DNA of 64,000 nucleotides, taken from Rhodobacter sp. 24-YEA-8 (GTDB taxonomy: Bacteria; Pseudomonadota; Alphaproteobacteria; Rhodobacterales; Rhodobacteraceae). Where the stretch lies: positions 216,982 to 280,981 of the forward strand of contig NZ_FNSK01000003.1 of the NCBI RefSeq assembly GCF_900105075.1, given 5' to 3'. Shown here in pieces: positions 26,973 to 35,546 of the stretch. Position 1 is the stretch's first letter, and the number at the start of each line of letters is the position of its first letter. Under the pieces are notes generated by a model. That model ran no database searches. It was not told the origin of the DNA and saw nothing but the letters and a program-made list of their open reading frames with translations. The position numbers and the translations under genes are program-made.

Positions 26973-27497
26973 ATGGAAAATAACTGGAAAGCGGTGCGAT
27001 ATCTCCGGCCCGGATTTTTCGGAGGGAGGCGATCAAACGATTTTCCGCCGACCTCCCTCGGCCACGAAGATCGTGCCGGCAATGGTGCTGCATCTATACC
27101 TGGCTTGCGGGAGTGGGATCCTGACCAACGCCACCTTGGGCGCAGAGAATGGGATCCGGGAAATTATGGGGGACTTGACCGCGAGCGCGGGCCGGAAGGC
27201 CATTCCGAAGACGTTCCGGTTTCTCGGCGCGGGCCGTTCCGGGGCATGGGGCCGAAGAATTACGTCCGCTCGGATGGCCGCATCTGCGAAGATGTCTGTG
27301 AAAGACTGACCGAAGCGGATGATATTGATGCCAGGGGTATCACGGTCAAAGCTCGATCCGGCGAGATCACGCTTGAGGGTTGCGTTGCCACGCTGAGTTC
27401 GAGATGCGCTGCAGAACATCAGGCCCTGTCCTGCAGGGGGGTAACTGATGTCCGAAACAGGCTGGAGGTCAGGTCGGGGCACAAGACCACACGCTGA
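26973..27497 (+). CDS. BON-domain stress protein (paralog 1)
   Basis: About 174 residues from the ATG at 26973, eight bases after GGAG. The N-terminal half is hydrophilic, Arg/Gly/Asp-rich and likely disordered; the C-terminal BON domain (about 105-170) includes RICEDVCERLTEADDIDARG, EITLEGCVATL and GVTDVRNRLEV. BON domains bind phospholipid or envelope surfaces and are typical of osmotic-stress proteins (OsmY). A close paralog sits at 38491-39252. A GGAAC-N17-GGTT promoter lies upstream, supporting control by the sigma factor encoded next door. Confidence 0.82.
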   Translation: MENNWKAVRYLRPGFFGGRRSNDFPPTSLGHEDRAGNGAASIPGLREWDPDQRHLGRREWDPGNYGGLDRERGPEGHSEDVPVSRRGPFRGMGPKNYVRSDGRICEDVCERLTEADDIDARGITVKARSGEITLEGCVATLSSRCAAEHQALSCRGVTDVRNRLEVRSGHKTTR

Positions 27498-27644
27498 AAT
27501 GGGCAGCTCCGCCGCTCGCACAAGAGATACGGGGCAGTATAGCAACGGTTCCACACTGTTTCGGGAAATGGGAAATTCCGGCTGTTGTCAGAGGGGGGAA
27601 CCCGGTAAACTTGCTTTCAGGGACTGGCATCATGGGTATTGACG

Positions 27645-27866
27645 ATGAGTAATTCCGTAATCCCTTTCCCCGGTCCTGATCTGGGACGGGCTTCTGACGA
27701 AGACGATCTGGTGGAGACTGCAGGTCAGGAGCTGCTCTCGGCAGTGATGGCCCAGCCTGTTCCTGACCGGCTGCATGCGCTTGCCGCCGAACTGGGAAAG
27801 GCGCTTGATCGGCGTATGGCTGACTTTTCAACGGGCCAGAGCGAAGGATCAACCGATCCGGACTGA
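27645..27866 (+). CDS. nepR: NepR-type anti-sigma factor
   Basis: A 73-residue acidic protein whose core, ELLSAVMAQPVPDRLHALAA, matches the NepR helix pair (typical form: residues ending in EPVPDRFLDLL). NepR binds EcfG and keeps it from RNA polymerase until phosphorylated PhyR captures it. Position supports this: it is directly upstream of the ecfG-like gene with 96 bases between. An ATG at 27645 is chosen over the TTG at 27639. GGAAC at 27598 has no matching -10. Confidence 0.78.
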   Translation: MSNSVIPFPGPDLGRASDEDDLVETAGQELLSAVMAQPVPDRLHALAAELGKALDRRMADFSTGQSEGSTDPD

Positions 27867-27904
27867 GCATGGCGGCGGATTACCGCCACTGTCACAGGCA
27901 CTGC

Positions 27905-27929
27905 GGAACTTAATACCCCCCGATCCGTT
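27905..27929 (+). promoter_or_regulatory. Perfect EcfG promoter in front of the sigma factor gene
   Basis: GGAAC at 27905-27909, exactly 16 bases, then CGTT at 27926-27929, an exact match to the general-stress sigma consensus. It lies between nepR and the sigma gene, 34 bases before its ATG, so the sigma factor probably amplifies its own expression independently of nepR. Confidence 0.82.
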
Positions 27930-27962
27930 TCCCTTACAATCAGAAGTGGAGGGAGACACATT

Positions 27963-28517
27963 ATGGCCACCTCGAAGCAAATCATACCGCAGGACCCAAA
28001 GCCTCAGGACGGATCAGCTTCGGGCAAAGTGGTCGAAATGATCCCGTTCCTGCGTATCTATGCCCGAAATCTGACACGCGGCGGAACTGAGGCGGATGAC
28101 CTCGTCCAGGAAACGCTCGTCAAGGCAATTGCGAATATAGACCGCTTCCAGCCGGGCACCAATCTGAGGGCCTGGCTTTTTACGATCATGCGCAACAGCT
28201 TCCTGACCGGGATCATGAAAAGATCGCGTGAGCCGGTTGGAAATCAGGATTGTGTTTCTGCTCAGGTGATCAGCTTTCCCGTCCATGACTCGCATATGGC
28301 ATGCAATCGGGTGATGCAGGCGATCAGGCGACTGCCGGCCCAGTACAGAGAAGCGCTGGTGCTCGTATTCCTGGTGGGAGAGAGCTATCAGGATGTAGCG
28401 CGGATCTGCGATTGTGCCATCGGAACAGTGAAAAGCCGGATCAGCCGTGGGCGGCAAATGCTGATGGATGATCTGCAGGTTACCACTGTGCGCGACCTGA
28501 TTGCCGTCAATTACTGA
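27963..28517 (+). CDS. ecfG: ECF sigma factor, EcfG-type (general stress response)
   Basis: A 184-residue ECF sigma factor. Region 2 covers about residues 24-90 (IPFLRIYARNLTRGGTEADD, LVQETLVKAI, NLRAWLFTIMRNSFL) and region 4 about 115-175 (LPAQYREALVLVFLVGESYQ, ICDCAIGTVKSRISRG). The neighbouring nepR and the autoregulatory GGAAC-N16-CGTT promoter place it in the EcfG group, which drives the general stress response of alphaproteobacteria. A GGAGG lies 9-10 bases upstream of the ATG. A full PhyR is not seen in the window; other candidates for the partner role are at 32340-32903 and the broken gene at 33108. Confidence 0.88.
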   Translation: MATSKQIIPQDPKPQDGSASGKVVEMIPFLRIYARNLTRGGTEADDLVQETLVKAIANIDRFQPGTNLRAWLFTIMRNSFLTGIMKRSREPVGNQDCVSAQVISFPVHDSHMACNRVMQAIRRLPAQYREALVLVFLVGESYQDVARICDCAIGTVKSRISRGRQMLMDDLQVTTVRDLIAVNY

Positions 28518-28692
28518 GACAATGCCCCCGCGCGCCCCGCGGGCTGTCCCGATTTGAACATCTGCGCGGCCCGGCTGCTTCTCTCAGAGTTTCGGCTCGG
28601 GATGCCGGTTTTGTGCTCCTCCTTATTGAGCTGATCTTCAGCCCTCTTTTTCTATTGGGCTGCTCGTCCGGCGCGCCGTTTTCAGAAACCAT
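28507..28692 (-). CDS. Possible small basic protein, maybe frameshifted
   Basis: An ATG at 28692 with GGAG six to seven bases upstream opens a 61-codon frame that runs into the end of the sigma gene. The first 18 codons (MVSENGAPDEQPNRK) look protein-like. After the five-A run the -1 frame gives a more natural low-complexity hydrophilic sequence (KKRAEDQLNKEEHKTG, ending GRAGALSQ with its own stop at about 28518). This suggests either a one-base deletion in the A run or no gene at all. Confidence 0.25.
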   Translation of the reverse strand: MVSENGAPDEQPNRKRGLKISSIRRSTKPASRAETLREAAGPRRCSNRDSPRGARGHCLSN

Positions 28693-28744
28693 ATCCCACT
28701 CCCCACCCCATCGCGCAGCCAAATCCGTTGCAGGCCAGCGAAGG

Positions 28745-31700
28745 TCAGATCGGAAGTGAGATCGTGCAGAAGACCCCATCCGATTCAACGCGGAAGGAAG
28801 TCGCTGCGTCCAGCTGGTAGGGCAATGCGCGCTCGATCAGCTCGCGCCCCTGCCCCCAGCCAGGTTCAGCCTCGGGCATGACGACACCTGTTTCACGCCA
28901 GGTAATATGGAGGCGGCGCCTGTCCTCGCCCTCAATCCGCCAACCAATATGCAGATGCCCGGTCGCACCGTTCAACGCGCCATGTTTCACCGCGTTGGTG
29001 GCCAGTTCATGCAAAGCCATGGCCAGGAGCTGCACGGTTAAAGGCCCAAGAGGAACATCTGAGGGACCATCAAGTATCAGGCGTTCCCCGGGATCGGTCC
29101 CGACGGCAGAAAGCGCGGTCCTGACGAGCGCGTCGAAGCTGAGCCTTGAGTTTTCGTCGAGACCCGAGAGCAGTCCCTGAACCCGCGCCAGCATTTCAAG
29201 CCGGTCGCGGAATCGTTGACCGAAATCCGTCATATCCCGTGCGGATTGCAGGGTGCGCTGTGCGACCTGACGCACCACCGACAAGAGATTGCGTGTCCGG
29301 TGCTGAAGCTCTCCCACCAGCACGCGCTGCCGTTCCTGCAGGCTTAACAATTCGTCCATATCTGTCGAGGCACACAGCCATTCGATGATCCGCCCTCCTG
29401 CGTTGCGCACCGGAGTGGCACGGGTCTGAAACCAGCGCCACTGGCCTGTCGATACATCCATCAATCGGAAATCGGCTTCGAACCCTGCGGTTTCCACGAC
29501 CGCCCATGCACTCTGTGCCGTTTCGCGATCATCGGGATGAACCTGTTCCAGCCAGCCCGCCCCCTGCGCCTTTTCTACCGACTGGCCGGTATAAGTGGCC
29601 CATTGCGGGCTGGCCCAGGTCCAGGATCCGCCAGGATCGGCACGCCATATCAACTGTGGCAGACCATCGATCAGAACATGCAGCCGCTTTTCGCTGTCTT
29701 GCAATGCCCGCTCGGCATGGTGCGTCGCGGTCATATCGGTGAAAGTCAGAACGGTGCCGCCGATGAAATTGTCGATGCTTCGATAGGGCAGCACCCGCAC
29801 GGCATAGTCGCGGTCCCGGGTTCTGTCGCTAACCATGCGGTCAATCGGGATCAGGCTTTGCAGCACCTGCCGCACATCCTCATGGATCTCGGGATAGCTG
29901 ATCCGTGCCACTATATGATCAAGCGGGCGACCGACATCGGTTTCGAGCAGGTGGAACACCTCGGTCGCCGAGGCGGTGAAATTGCGGAGCCTGAAATCAT
30001 TGTCGAGGAAGATGGTCGCAATCTGGCTGGCTTCCAGCAGGTTCTTGATGTCCGAATTGCTGCGCCCCAGTTCATGGATCTGATGGCCAAGCTCCAGATT
30101 GACGGTCTGAAGCTCTTCGTTCAGCGATTGCAGTTCCTCTTTTGAGGTTTCCAGCTCTTCGTTGGTGGATTGCAGCTCTTCATTGATCGACTGGTATTCC
30201 TCATTCGAGGATCGCAATTCCTCATTGGTGGATTCCAGCTCTTCAATGGTCGCCTGAAGACGCCCGCGCGTCAGCCGCAGCTCGTTTTCAATGCGCTGCA
30301 CATGATCGTCGGCGCCCGAAGGTGCTGGCCTTTCAGCTTCGTCGCTGGCGGGGCCGACATGCTGAAAGACAACCACGAGCGAAGTTATATGTTCACGGCT
30401 GAGCGGTTCGATGATGATATTCACACAAGAGGCCTGTTCCTCGTGTTTGATCACCTGGCGCAGCAGTTCGACTTTCTTCGCCTCGGCAAGGGCGCGATAG
30501 AGTGCGGCCCTAAGCTCGCCGCGCAGATCGGGATGAACGAGGCTGATCAGGCTTAGGGAGGCAGCCCCTGCCAGCGGTTCCAGAAACCGCCCGATCCTTC
30601 CAGAAAAATGCAGCACCTCGAATTGCGTGTCGATCACAACATAGCCGGGGGCAAAGCGTTCCGCGACGGCGTCCGCCTGGCGGCCGATGCTGTCCGACAG
30701 TCGTGGCAGTTGCACCGCCAGAGGATCCGGCGATGCTATGGTCACGGATGGGCCGGATTGAACGCGCAGGGATGGCGGGAAATCCGGGATGACCCGGGTG
30801 GCTGTATCCAGACGGCGGAACAGGCGGTTCTTGCGGTCAACGGGCGCGAAAAGTGTCTGATGGCGGGTGACGTTTTCTGACGAGCCCAGCATCAGAATCC
30901 AACGCCCCCGCAGCGCGAAATGGAACAGGGGAATGGTGCGATCCTGCACCTCTATATTCAGATATATCAGCAAATTCCGGCAAGAGAGCAGGTCAATCCG
31001 AGAGAAAGGTGCGTCCCGGACCAGATTATGGGGGGAGAAGATACAGATCTCGCGCAATTCTTTGACGACGTTGTAGGTATCGCCTTCGCGTGTGAACCAG
31101 CGCTCCAGACGATCCGGGCGGATATGATCCGCGATGGTCGGCGCATATCGCGCGGCACGCGCCAGCCCGAGGGCCCGCGCATCAAGGTCGGTGGCGAAAA
31201 TCTGGATGCGCGGCGGAACCTCCAGCGTGGCGGCATATTCTTTCAGCAGCATCGCGATGGAATAGGCCTCTTCGCCCGTGGCACAGCCCAGCACCCAGAC
31301 GCGGACCATATCCCCTTCGCGCTTGCCTTCAAAAAGCGACGGAATTTCGCGCTCCAGCAGGTCGAACTCCAGAGGATCCCGAAAGAACTGTGTGACGCCG
31401 ATCAGAAGATCCTGGAAAAGGCGCTGCACCTCTTCACGATTTTCACGCAACAGTTCTACATAGGCGGCAATGTCTGGCATTTGCAGCACCTTAAGACGCC
31501 GCTGCACCCGGCGCACGAAGGTGCCACGCTTATAGCCGTGGAAATCATTGCCCGTTACCTTCCGAAGCGCGCTGACGATCCCGGCGATTTTCGTTTCCAC
31601 CTCTTCGGCGGTGATGCGGATGCTCTCTTCGTGAAGCACCGCGATATTGCCAATGTAGAGATCAATTTCCGCAGCGATGCGGCTTGGCGTGCCCCGGATG

Positions 31701-32254
31701 TCAAGAACGCCGGATGGCCCGGCCCTCTCTGATCCGTCGGCATCGCCCGGATCCCATTCCCCTATCGTCAGGCCCCCGCACTCCTTCGCGGCGCGCAATC
31801 CAACCGCACCTTCCGCATGCAGCCCGTTCAGAATGACGGCAACGGAATGGCGCCCGGCATTACGCGCGATGGAGTCCAGCATCGTATCGACAGCGCCGGC
31901 TCTCTCGCCGGCAGGCTGGTCGCGCACAGAAATGCGGCCAGCGTCCAAGGTCAGCAGCCGATCGGCGCCGGCAATATAGACATGTTCCGGCAGGAGCGGC
32001 GCACCATCCTCGGCCATCATCACTGTAAATGATGAGACTGCCGTCGCTTCAGACAGTAAGTCTTCCTCCGACGGGCGATCTTTGCCGCCAATTGCGACCA
32101 GATATGCGCCGCCAAGACCCGGTTCTGTCGAGGACAGAATTTCGAGAAATGAGCCCAGCGATTTTGCAGAGACGCCAATGCCGATAACCGCCGCAACATC
32201 AGGAGGAAGATTTTCCGGATCTTTCACCGGATCTGTCTCATGGGTGTCATTCAT
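28745..32254 (-). CDS. Giant CheB/CheR-PAS-HWE histidine kinase
   Basis: About 1169 residues from the ATG at 32254 (AGGA six bases before). In order: a CheB methylesterase-like domain (about 18-195, VIGIGVSAKSLGSF, with the usual PDHH-type segment degenerate); a CheR methyltransferase (about 215-490, YKRGTFVRRVQRRLKV and SAM site VLGCATGEEAYSIAML); a long coiled coil of repeated STNEEL/SLNEEL units (about 650-720); two PAS domains (DFRLRNFTASATEVFH, then WTWASPQWATYTGQSVEKAQ); and an HWE kinase (H-box LQHRTRNLLSVVRQVAQ, N-box HELATNAVKHGAL, ITWRETG). Kinases of this design feed the PhyR-NepR-EcfG pathway in several alphaproteobacteria. It lies with two response regulators on the same strand. 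Confidence 0.88.
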   Translation of the reverse strand: MNDTHETDPVKDPENLPPDVAAVIGIGVSAKSLGSFLEILSSTEPGLGGAYLVAIGGKDRPSEEDLLSEATAVSSFTVMMAEDGAPLLPEHVYIAGADRLLTLDAGRISVRDQPAGERAGAVDTMLDSIARNAGRHSVAVILNGLHAEGAVGLRAAKECGGLTIGEWDPGDADGSERAGPSGVLDIRGTPSRIAAEIDLYIGNIAVLHEESIRITAEEVETKIAGIVSALRKVTGNDFHGYKRGTFVRRVQRRLKVLQMPDIAAYVELLRENREEVQRLFQDLLIGVTQFFRDPLEFDLLEREIPSLFEGKREGDMVRVWVLGCATGEEAYSIAMLLKEYAATLEVPPRIQIFATDLDARALGLARAARYAPTIADHIRPDRLERWFTREGDTYNVVKELREICIFSPHNLVRDAPFSRIDLLSCRNLLIYLNIEVQDRTIPLFHFALRGRWILMLGSSENVTRHQTLFAPVDRKNRLFRRLDTATRVIPDFPPSLRVQSGPSVTIASPDPLAVQLPRLSDSIGRQADAVAERFAPGYVVIDTQFEVLHFSGRIGRFLEPLAGAASLSLISLVHPDLRGELRAALYRALAEAKKVELLRQVIKHEEQASCVNIIIEPLSREHITSLVVVFQHVGPASDEAERPAPSGADDHVQRIENELRLTRGRLQATIEELESTNEELRSSNEEYQSINEELQSTNEELETSKEELQSLNEELQTVNLELGHQIHELGRSNSDIKNLLEASQIATIFLDNDFRLRNFTASATEVFHLLETDVGRPLDHIVARISYPEIHEDVRQVLQSLIPIDRMVSDRTRDRDYAVRVLPYRSIDNFIGGTVLTFTDMTATHHAERALQDSEKRLHVLIDGLPQLIWRADPGGSWTWASPQWATYTGQSVEKAQGAGWLEQVHPDDRETAQSAWAVVETAGFEADFRLMDVSTGQWRWFQTRATPVRNAGGRIIEWLCASTDMDELLSLQERQRVLVGELQHRTRNLLSVVRQVAQRTLQSARDMTDFGQRFRDRLEMLARVQGLLSGLDENSRLSFDALVRTALSAVGTDPGERLILDGPSDVPLGPLTVQLLAMALHELATNAVKHGALNGATGHLHIGWRIEGEDRRRLHITWRETGVVMPEAEPGWGQGRELIERALPYQLDAATSFRVESDGVFCTISLPI

Positions 32255-32339
32255 TGGGTATCCTGGGCGTCTCGGGCATGGCGTGTGAAACACATGTCTG
32301 AAGCGTCATGCAACGACAAAGGTTCCCGCTGAAAGTGGA

Positions 32340-32903
32340 TCAGTGCAGCAGATCGCGCCCACGCTCTGCCAGAGCACGTTCCATCAGGTGTTGCAGCCAT
32401 TTTTCCAGAGGTGGCAGCGTTTGCAGGCCCGACTGCTCCTCTATCGCAAGCAACAAGGTCGCTTCGACCAGCCGGTCGGCAGCTGCGGGGTCGGTCAGGA
32501 TCAGCCGGGCCGACAGCCTCAGCTTTGGCAGGAGCGCCATCAGCGTTTGCGTATGGATCTGGTTACGCAGCAGCTCTACGGTCGCGCGGGCTTCATAGGG
32601 CTTCGGCAACCGGGCAACACGGGCAAACCGACGCGGTATCTTCGTGACCTCATGCGCCGAGTAAAAAACGAAAGGGACAGCGGCCCCCATCAGTAGATCG
32701 GCCAGCAGATAGACCTCCTGGTCCCTCAGATTTACATCGAGCACCGCAAGGTCTGCATCCTCGACATAATCAGTTGCCTCAACAACCGAAGGAAAAGGCC
32801 CGAGCACTTTGGCCTTTGCCGCGCGGAAATGATCCGCCAGTTCGCAGGCAAGGTAGTAGTCATCCTCGACTATCATGATCGTGCGACCGGAAAGGGTTTG
32901 CAT
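32340..32903 (-). CDS. Response regulator: receiver followed by sigma-region-2-like domain (inverted PhyR-like)
   Basis: 187 residues. Residues 8-118 are a receiver domain: acidic pair in IVEDDYYLA, phospho-Asp56 in LAVLDVNLRD, Ser82 and Lys101 in the usual places. Residues 124-179 (LLPKLRLSARLILTDPAAAD, RLVEATLLLAIEEQ, LEKWLQHLMERA) align without a single gap to region 2 of the EcfG-like sigma of this window (IPFLRIYAR, DLVQETLVKAI, LRAWLFTIMRN), 18 of 56 residues identical by eye. PhyR has a sigma-like part before its receiver; here the order is reversed and region 4 is absent. It is 85 bases upstream of the giant kinase gene on the same strand, so the two may be co-transcribed. Anti-anti-sigma action on NepR is inference. 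Confidence 0.78.
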   Translation of the reverse strand: MQTLSGRTIMIVEDDYYLACELADHFRAAKAKVLGPFPSVVEATDYVEDADLAVLDVNLRDQEVYLLADLLMGAAVPFVFYSAHEVTKIPRRFARVARLPKPYEARATVELLRNQIHTQTLMALLPKLRLSARLILTDPAAADRLVEATLLLAIEEQSGLQTLPPLEKWLQHLMERALAERGRDLLH

Positions 32904-33107
32904 CTTTAATCCGTCTCGCGGCTGGTTCGGTTGTTCCGATGCAGCGGGCCCGGCGCGGATCGGACTATGCTTGTATCACTATGAAGCAAGTTGAGATTGA
33001 AGCAACCTCTGCGGTGAATCTCAATACATCATATTTATCAAAGGCTTGACTTACATTCATTCCGAATCTGCGGATATCCGCCTGCCGGAATCTCCTCTTC
33101 AGGCCAC

Positions 33108-33444
33108 TCAAAGGTTGATAGGCTTCTCCAGACGCGGGATTGCAGCATATGCCTGGGGCAACAAAGCCGTGTCGTAACCTGTGATAAAAATGAAGGGGAT
33201 CGCCGCCGCGACGAGGTGATCGGCCAGGGGAAAGACCATCTCCCCCCGGAGATTTACGTCAAGCATCGCAAAATCCGGGGTGACACCGGTCCGCAGACCT
33301 TCAAGGGCCTCGCGGACTGTCGGGAACGGGCCGATCACCCTGGCGCCCGCACGCTGCAGAAATTTTGTAAGATCGGCCGCCAGAAGATATTCATCTTCAG
33401 CAACCAGCACCGCTTTTCCGAGCAGGGTCGTCAGGAGTGAACTA
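33108..33444 (-). pseudogene. Single-domain response regulator, disrupted by IS5
   Basis: A receiver domain (VLVAEDEYLLAADLTKFL, phospho-Asp in FAMLDVNLRGE, Thr in FIFITGYD, Lys in RLEKPINL) with no output domain. The native start is missing: the frame runs into the IS5 end at 33444. Joining across the IS (one copy of the TA duplication removed) restores an uninterrupted reading frame from an ATG at 34314 (MRNADLSSLLTTLLGKAVLV) preceded by GGGAGG. The gene was therefore about 120 codons long before insertion. A GTG at about 33395 could still start a shortened receiver. It is related to the receiver of the regulator at 32340. Confidence 0.85.
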
Positions 33445-34295
33445 GGTCATGTTGACAAATGGCGGATCCATAGCCTGATGCAGGCAATGTCTATGACACC
33501 TAGGAAGCTGTCTGCGGTCTTGTCGTAGCGGGTTGCCAGCCTGCGACTGTTCTTAAGCTTGTTGAAGCACCGCTCGACCATGTTGCGTAGCGTGTAGATC
33601 GTCATGTCGACCGCCTTGCGCAGCTTGCGGTTCTTTCGCATCGGTATCATCGGAAGAGCATTGCGGCTCTCGATGTCTTCCCGAATTTTATCAGAGTCAT
33701 AGCCCCTGTCCGCGACAAGAACGGCGGGCTGTGGCAGATTGTCAGCCATCACCAGATCGTAGCCGGTGTAGTCTGAATCCTGTCCGGGCGTGATTTCGGT
33801 TCTCATGGGGAGGCCAGCGCCGTTGACGCGGAGGTGGATCTTGGTCGAGAACCCACCTCTTGAACGGCCAAAAGCCTCTTTCGGAGTCCCCCTTTTGCGC
33901 CCGCCGCATGATGATGGGCACGGATCACGGTGCTGTCGACCATCTGCAGTTTGTCTGGCGCAATCCCCGCGTGGTTCAGCGCGTCCAGGATATCCTCCCA
34001 CAGTCCGGCCAGAGTCCAGCGCCGGAACTGGCGATAGACCGAGGACCACTTGCCGAACTCTTCAGGCAGATCCCGCCACGGCGCGCCTGTTCGCGCTATC
34101 CAGAAAATTCCATTCAGAACAATACGATGATTGGATGGCTTGCGCCCATTCGGGTGTCGGACGGCACAAATGAACCCCTCGAAGAAGGCCCACTCATCAT
34201 CGGATATCAGGTTGCGTGCCAAGTTCATCTCCCACGTAGAGATGAGCTTGAATCACAGGGCATCGATCAGTGGAATCCCTTTTGTCAACACGTCC
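33445..34295 (-). mobile_element. IS5-family insertion sequence (IS427-like)
   Basis: 851 bases bounded by imperfect inverted repeats (GGTCATGTTGACAAATGG at the left, complement of CCTTTTGTCAACACGTCC at the right) and flanked by TA at 33443-33444 and 34296-34297, the target duplication typical of the IS427 group. It contains one transposase split over two frames. Removing it repairs the response regulator gene. Confidence 0.9.
33447..34228 (-). CDS. IS5-family transposase (two frames, programmed frameshift)
   Basis: The first frame starts at 34228 (MNLARNLISDDEWAFFEGFI) with the DUF4096-type N-terminal domain and the first catalytic Asp in LQMVDSTVIRAHHHAAGAKG. Translation then has to change frame at the AAAAGGGGG run near 33893 to continue as PKEAFGRSRGGFSTKIHLRV, with the second Asp in VLVADRGYDSDKIRE and the Glu region ending MVERCFNKLKNSRRLATRYD. 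Such a frame change is normal for IS427-group elements. The frames together give a complete transposase. Confidence 0.88.
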
Positions 34296-34529
34296 TAAGG
34301 TCTGCATTCCGCATTTGTGACTATCCTCCCGGGGACCAGGATCAACTACATCAGGCGCTGCTGCCATAGCCGAATGCAGCAATCGCGCGAGGCCTCCGAA
34401 TTTGCAACGGGCCGGTCCCTGAAGGGACTGGTCTTGGCAGGAACTCCCCACGGGTGTCCCCTCCGCCAGACAAAACGGGCGAAAGCCATGCATGTTCCTG
34501 ACCCCAAGGCGGTCCGGCGTATGCGCGCT

Positions 34530-34554
34530 GGAACAACGGCCCGCGATCCTTGTT
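34530..34554 (+). promoter_or_regulatory. Possible EcfG-type promoter of the SDR gene
   Basis: GGAAC at 34530-34534, 16 bases, TGTT at 34551-34554, 33 bases before the SDR start. The -35 is exact, the -10 deviates at the first base, so this is weaker than the other sites in the island. Confidence 0.4.
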
Positions 34555-34586
34555 CAGCAGAGCATCAGCATAGCGGAGGCCGTGAC

Positions 34587-35546
34587 ATGAGCCATTCATC
34601 TGACGAAAACGAGACCCCCACAATAATCGCCAATGCGCCCGGGCATGACAAAATCAACGTCGGAAACGATGTCAGGCAAGCGGGCAATGGGTTTGACTAC
34701 CCCAGACCGCCCTTCCCCGAACAAACCCAGGACCTGCCCGGGAGTTTTCGCAAGATGCAACCTCGACCTGATCATGGTGAGGAAAGCTGGGTCGGTGCGG
34801 GACGGCTTGCAGGGAAGGTTGCGGTCATCACCGGCGCAGACAGCGGCATCGGCCGGGCCGTTGCTATTGCCTACGCACGGGAAGGCGCTGATGTGGTCCT
34901 GGCCTATCTGAGCGAGACCGGGGATGCGGAAGACACCGCACAACTGATCCGCAACAGCGGGCAGCGTTGTGTGACAATCGCTGGCGACATCGCCGACGCT
35001 GCGCATTGTCGTGCGATTGTCGGAAAGGCGGTCGCGGAATTTGGTCGGATCGACATCCTTGTGAACAACGCGGCGCATCAGGACACTTTCGATGCGCTTT
35101 CTGAAATAACAGATGAGGAATGGGAGCGAACCTTCGCCGTCAACATCCATGCGATCTTCCGGCTGACAAAGGCCGCAGTGCCGCATATGGGACGCGGCAG
35201 TGCCATCATCAACACAGCCTCCATCAATGCCGACATGCCGAACCCGACGCTTCTCGCCTATGCGACCACCAAGGGTGCGATCCAGAATTTTACCGGCGGT
35301 CTGGCGCAGCTTCTTGCCGAACAGGGGATTAGGGTAAACTGCGTGGCGCCCGGCCCGGTATGGACTCCCCTGATACCGGCCAGCATGTCCGGTGACAAAG
35401 TGGCCAGATTTGGAGCGAATTACCCGATGAAGCGCCCCGCACAGCCGGTTGAACTGGCTTCGGCCTTTGTCATGCTGGCTGAGCCGATGTCGAGCTATAT
35501 CTCGGGCGCGACAGTGGCGGTGACCGGAGGAAAGCCGCTGATCTGA
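34587..35546 (+). CDS. SDR-family oxidoreductase, YghA/stress-type
   Basis: 319 residues from the ATG at 34587, seven bases after GCGGAGG. After a hydrophilic 60-residue extension (FPEQTQDLPGSFRKMQPRPDH-like, typical of the YghA/GSP39 group) comes a Rossmann short-chain dehydrogenase: cofactor loop ITGADSGIGRAVAIAYAREG, NNAAHQ, catalytic Ser in IINTASINAD, Tyr-Ala-Thr-Thr-Lys (YATTKGAIQNF), and GGKPLI at the end. Substrate unknown, probably NAD(P)-dependent reduction of a small aldehyde or ketone. Members are common in stress regulons; a weak GGAAC promoter lies upstream. Its last 52 bases overlap the convergent kinase gene. Confidence 0.85.
   Translation: MSHSSDENETPTIIANAPGHDKINVGNDVRQAGNGFDYPRPPFPEQTQDLPGSFRKMQPRPDHGEESWVGAGRLAGKVAVITGADSGIGRAVAIAYAREGADVVLAYLSETGDAEDTAQLIRNSGQRCVTIAGDIADAAHCRAIVGKAVAEFGRIDILVNNAAHQDTFDALSEITDEEWERTFAVNIHAIFRLTKAAVPHMGRGSAIINTASINADMPNPTLLAYATTKGAIQNFTGGLAQLLAEQGIRVNCVAPGPVWTPLIPASMSGDKVARFGANYPMKRPAQPVELASAFVMLAEPMSSYISGATVAVTGGKPLI

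Noticed and set aside
27597..27625. GGAAC before nepR as an EcfG promoter
   Set aside because: The bases 16-17 positions downstream are CAGG/AGGG, not a -10 match.
32302..32326. GGAAC upstream of the giant kinase gene as an EcfG promoter
   Set aside because: The -10 position reads CGCT, so the match is incomplete and I did not count it in the regulon.
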